From contig JASGHF010000001.1 of assembly GCA_047602465.1 (NCBI GenBank), positions 1,798,001-1,862,000 of the forward strand: a stretch of DNA of 64,000 bases. The letters run 5' to 3'. Below the pieces are notes generated by a model. It did not search any database and had not been told where the DNA came from. It was given only the letters and a program-made list of their open reading frames with translations. Position numbers and translations under genes: made by a program. The number at the start of each line of letters is the position of its first letter. Position 1 is the first letter of the stretch. Below, one piece after another: positions 61,674-64,000 of the stretch. The DNA comes from JADZAI01 sp047602465. Lineage in GTDB: Bacteria; Pseudomonadota; Alphaproteobacteria; Micropepsales; Micropepsaceae.

Positions 61674-63104
61674 TCAGCCCTCGCCCAGGATGACCGACGC
61701 CAGCGCGTCGTAGTCGCCGCCGAAATGGTGGCCCTCGCCCATCTCCTTCAGCGTGACATTCGGCGGCGGCGATGCGGCGAGCGCCGGGCATGCGCCGTCA
61801 TCGTCCGATGAATAGATGCAAAGCACCGGAACATTCGCATCGGCCTTCACGGCATCGGCGACATTGTCGCCTTCCGACGGCTCGTCGCCCAGCCAATAGC
61901 TCGACGAAAACTCGAACACGGCGAGCGCGCCCGGCACCAGCAGCACCATGCGCGAGATCATCGCCTTGGAGGCGTCGGCCAGCTGGGGATAGAAGACCGG
62001 CGCAACCTCGGCCCCGAAAGAGTAGCCGACCAGCATCACCTTCGCGCCCGCATCCGATGCGCGGATCGCATCCAGAACGCGGTTGATATCCGCAGCGGTC
62101 TGATAGGCGCTCTTCGCCTCCCAGTAATAGTCGAGCGTGTTGAAGCCGACGATCTCGATGCCCTTGGCGGCGAGACTGGCGGAGATCGACTGATCGATGC
62201 CGGCCCAGCCGCCATCGCCGGTGAGGAAGATCGCGTAGGATTTCGGCGCGCCCTCGCTCGGCACCACGGTCAGCGGCAGATCGCTCAAGGCCGAAATGTC
62301 GACATGGGCAGGCGTCTCCGGCGTCGGGCCGGGGGCGGAGGGCGCGCCGTCGCCCGATTTCTGCGCCTGCTCGAAAGCCGTCTGGGTTGCCACGAGATCG
62401 CCATAGGCGGCGGCGATCTGATCGGCGAGCGGCATTGAGGAATCCGCGGCGATCGTCTTTGCACCCGGCATGCCCGCGACATAGGCCGCGACATCGGCGG
62501 CGGCGCAGGTCTGGCCGTCGACGCCGTTCAGGGCGACGAAGTTATCGAGTCCCGACGAGGCGGGCGCATAGCTGAAGCCGCCGGAGCCGGATTTCGAATG
62601 CAGGTCGGCCGAGTGCCCCTTGCACATTGGCTTCACGGTTTTCAGCGTCGGGCAGAAGCCGGCGGCGAGCGCGCCTTTGAACGTATCCTCCGGACCTTGC
62701 GCGAAGGCCGGATAGACAGCCGATGCGCCCTCGCCGATGCCGACGAGAATGGGCTGGTGGTAGCGCTTCAACCCCAGCGTCTTCTCGCCGTATTGCGCGA
62801 GACCCTGCAGATCGGCGGCGGGATAGACGCATCCCGCACCGTCGCGATCGAGTTCGGCCTTGTAGGCCTTCCAGTCGATGCCCAGCACCAGCGCACCTTT
62901 CGCGGTCAGCGCAGCAGCCGCAGCATCGGCATCGGCGTCCCAGCCCTTCGCGCCGGACAGCAGCAGTGCGACCGACTGCGGATCGCCCGCCGGCATGATC
63001 GCTTTCACCTCGCCGAACCGGCCGAAGGTCAGTGGATCGGCGGCGAACGCCGGTGCGGCCAGGGCGATCGAGAACGCGAGCGCGGGAAGAATCGATCTCA
63101 TCAT
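61674..63104 (-). CDS. acvB: AcvB family periplasmic protein
   Basis: 476 residues. Signal peptide MMRSILPALAFSIALAAPAFA; N-terminal alpha/beta-hydrolase-like half and C-terminal VirJ half with AIFLTGDGGWAGIDQSISAS, VGYSFGAEVAPVFYPQL (GxSxG-like) and VPVLCIYSSDDDGAC. In Agrobacterium and rhizobia AcvB is co-transcribed with mprF/lpiA and hydrolyses lysyl-phosphatidylglycerol. The start overlaps the virJ-like stop by ATGA. The gene converges on sufE. Confidence 0.9.
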   Translation of the reverse strand: MMRSILPALAFSIALAAPAFAADPLTFGRFGEVKAIMPAGDPQSVALLLSGAKGWDADADAAAAALTAKGALVLGIDWKAYKAELDRDGAGCVYPAADLQGLAQYGEKTLGLKRYHQPILVGIGEGASAVYPAFAQGPEDTFKGALAAGFCPTLKTVKPMCKGHSADLHSKSGSGGFSYAPASSGLDNFVALNGVDGQTCAAADVAAYVAGMPGAKTIAADSSMPLADQIAAAYGDLVATQTAFEQAQKSGDGAPSAPGPTPETPAHVDISALSDLPLTVVPSEGAPKSYAIFLTGDGGWAGIDQSISASLAAKGIEIVGFNTLDYYWEAKSAYQTAADINRVLDAIRASDAGAKVMLVGYSFGAEVAPVFYPQLADASKAMISRMVLLVPGALAVFEFSSSYWLGDEPSEGDNVADAVKADANVPVLCIYSSDDDGACPALAASPPPNVTLKEMGEGHHFGGDYDALASVILGEG

Positions 63105-63823
63105 TCGGCCTTTCCGGCGATCTCGCGATAGGCCGCGAGATATTGCGGCATCCAGTTCTTCTCCACGCCGAAGCCATGTCCGACCTTCGGGAGGGGCACG
63201 ACTTTCGCGCCGGGAATCTTGCCGACGAAGGCGATGGTCGAGTCCGCCGTGCAGACCTGATCGACCATGCCCTGCAGAGCGGTGAAGCCTTCAAGCCCCG
63301 TCGTGGCGGGTGAATAGAGATAGCCGGTCTTGATCTTGTCCACCGTCAGGTCGGCATGCCCGCCGCTGGTGCAGAGCGGGCGCTTGTTCTCCATGTCCGG
63401 GCAGAAGCCGAGCGCGACGGAGCCGCGCACGGACCCCTTCTCCATGGCCGCCTGCGCGATATAGACCGCCGTTGCGCCGGACGAGTAGCCGGCCAGGATG
63501 AGCGGCGCACCCTCCGGCACATGCAGAGCGGCGCGTTCTTCTTTCGCGAAGGCCTCGATCGTGCCGCCGAGATCGGCGCAGCCATCGGGCGCGGACGCAT
63601 CGAGCGCGGCGAGCAGCTTGGGCGTGTCGAGGGCGGCGACCGCCGCGCCTTCCGAGGCAAGGCGCTTCGCCATGCCGATGACGCCGAGATTCCATCCGCC
63701 GTCGCCCGACAGGAACACCACCAGCGCGGTGGGCTGACCTTGCGGTTCATAGGTGGCGGCGGCTTTGACGGATACCGGCGCGGCGGCAAGCGCGGCGGCG
63801 AGCAGGCTGGCGATGACACTCAT
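63101..63823 (-). CDS. VirJ-like periplasmic hydrolase, second AcvB/VirJ paralogue
   Basis: 240 residues. Signal-like MSVIASLLAAALAAAPVSV, then LVVFLSGDGGWNLGVIGMAK, AGYSSGATAVYIAQAAMEK (GxSxG), KVGHGFGVEKNW. It matches the VirJ family and the N-terminal half of the adjacent AcvB, so the operon carries both a single-domain and a two-domain version. Overlaps mprF upstream and acvB downstream by ATGA. Confidence 0.88.
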   Translation of the reverse strand: MSVIASLLAAALAAAPVSVKAAATYEPQGQPTALVVFLSGDGGWNLGVIGMAKRLASEGAAVAALDTPKLLAALDASAPDGCADLGGTIEAFAKEERAALHVPEGAPLILAGYSSGATAVYIAQAAMEKGSVRGSVALGFCPDMENKRPLCTSGGHADLTVDKIKTGYLYSPATTGLEGFTALQGMVDQVCTADSTIAFVGKIPGAKVVPLPKVGHGFGVEKNWMPQYLAAYREIAGKAE

Positions 63824-64000
63824 TTGCGGATCGCTCCAAGAAGACCGCCTGAGACCAACGCGGTCACGTTGAGGAGAACGCGGGCCAGCGGCGCGCCGCC
63901 CGGCGAGATCAGGTAGCGCGCTTCCCAGCGCGGCGAAAATTTCTGCTTGTAGGCGCGGAGGCCCTGGAAATCGTAGAGCGCGCCCCAGCGGCTGAATATG
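63820..64000 (-). CDS. mprF: MprF/LpiA lysylphosphatidylglycerol synthase, C-terminal end only
   Basis: The last 60 codons, running to the right edge: SRWGALYDFQGLRAYKQKF, RYLISPGGAPLARVL, then ALVSGGLLGAIRK and TGA at 63820. This is the end of the DUF2156 catalytic domain of MprF/LpiA, which transfers lysine to phosphatidylglycerol. Overlaps the VirJ-like start by ATGA, as expected for the lpiA-acvB operon. Confidence 0.85.
   Translation of the reverse strand, partial: IFSRWGALYDFQGLRAYKQKFSPRWEARYLISPGGAPLARVLLNVTALVSGGLLGAIRK

Overview
This 64 kb window is GC-rich chromosomal DNA from an alphaproteobacterium. The evidence is the gene neighbourhoods (kdsD-lptC-lptA-lptB-rpoN; mutM/ubiE/ubiB/coaBC/dut; enoyl-CoA hydratase-rpsT-dnaA-dnaN-recF-gyrB; mprF-virJ-acvB), the Gram-negative lipopolysaccharide and ubiquinone genes, and a dense cluster of GANTC (CcrM-type) sites beside dnaA. 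I cannot fix the family or genus. Genes are tightly packed, often with ATGA or GTGA four-base overlaps.

Layout. (1) 1-8.4 kb: minus-strand genes for LPS transport and Kdo synthesis (rpoN 5' part, lptB, lptA, lptC, kdsD), a secreted protein, a PqiA-like membrane protein and an RNase D-like nuclease, then a foreign-looking small secreted protein and an EamA transporter on the plus strand. (2) 8.45-22.81 kb: a 14.3 kb integrated island bounded by a duplicated 3' end of tRNA-Leu(CAG). Its right part has a phage-satellite-like set: P4-type integrase, small excisionase/AlpA-like HTH protein, a split primase/RepA-type ATPase, iteron-like repeats and a terminase-small-subunit-like protein. Its left part is defence cargo: a giant type ISP restriction-modification enzyme interrupted by 35 perfect copies of a pentanucleotide (AGAGC), its C-terminal domain as a separate overlapping reading frame, and a GmrSD/SspE-like DUF262-DUF1524 nuclease. 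(3) 22.8-46 kb: housekeeping genes (complex I-associated protein, DMT transporter, HNH and RNase T2 nucleases, uppP, gltD/gltB, regulators, GST, queG, cysK, dut, coaBC, ubiB, ubiE, kdsA, mutM). (4) 46.5-55 kb: the probable chromosome origin region (rpsT, GANTC/DnaA-box cluster, dnaA, dnaN, recF, a degenerate GyrB-like ATPase-domain protein, gyrB). (5) 55-64 kb: secreted small proteins, PBP1A, a LysR/epimerase divergent pair, a YgjP-like metallopeptidase, sufE, and the acvB-virJ-mprF lipid operon, cut by the right edge.

Most notable: the pentanucleotide tract lies near the 3' end of the type ISP gene, is open in every forward frame, and each of the three downstream frames gives a different C-terminus. 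This looks like a three-state phase-variable restriction-modification switch carried by a satellite-like mobile island. A second unusual item is a 207-residue GyrB ATPase-domain paralogue that has lost key ATP-binding residues and lies 11 bp upstream of gyrB. Family assignments come from recognising motifs by eye; no database search was possible.
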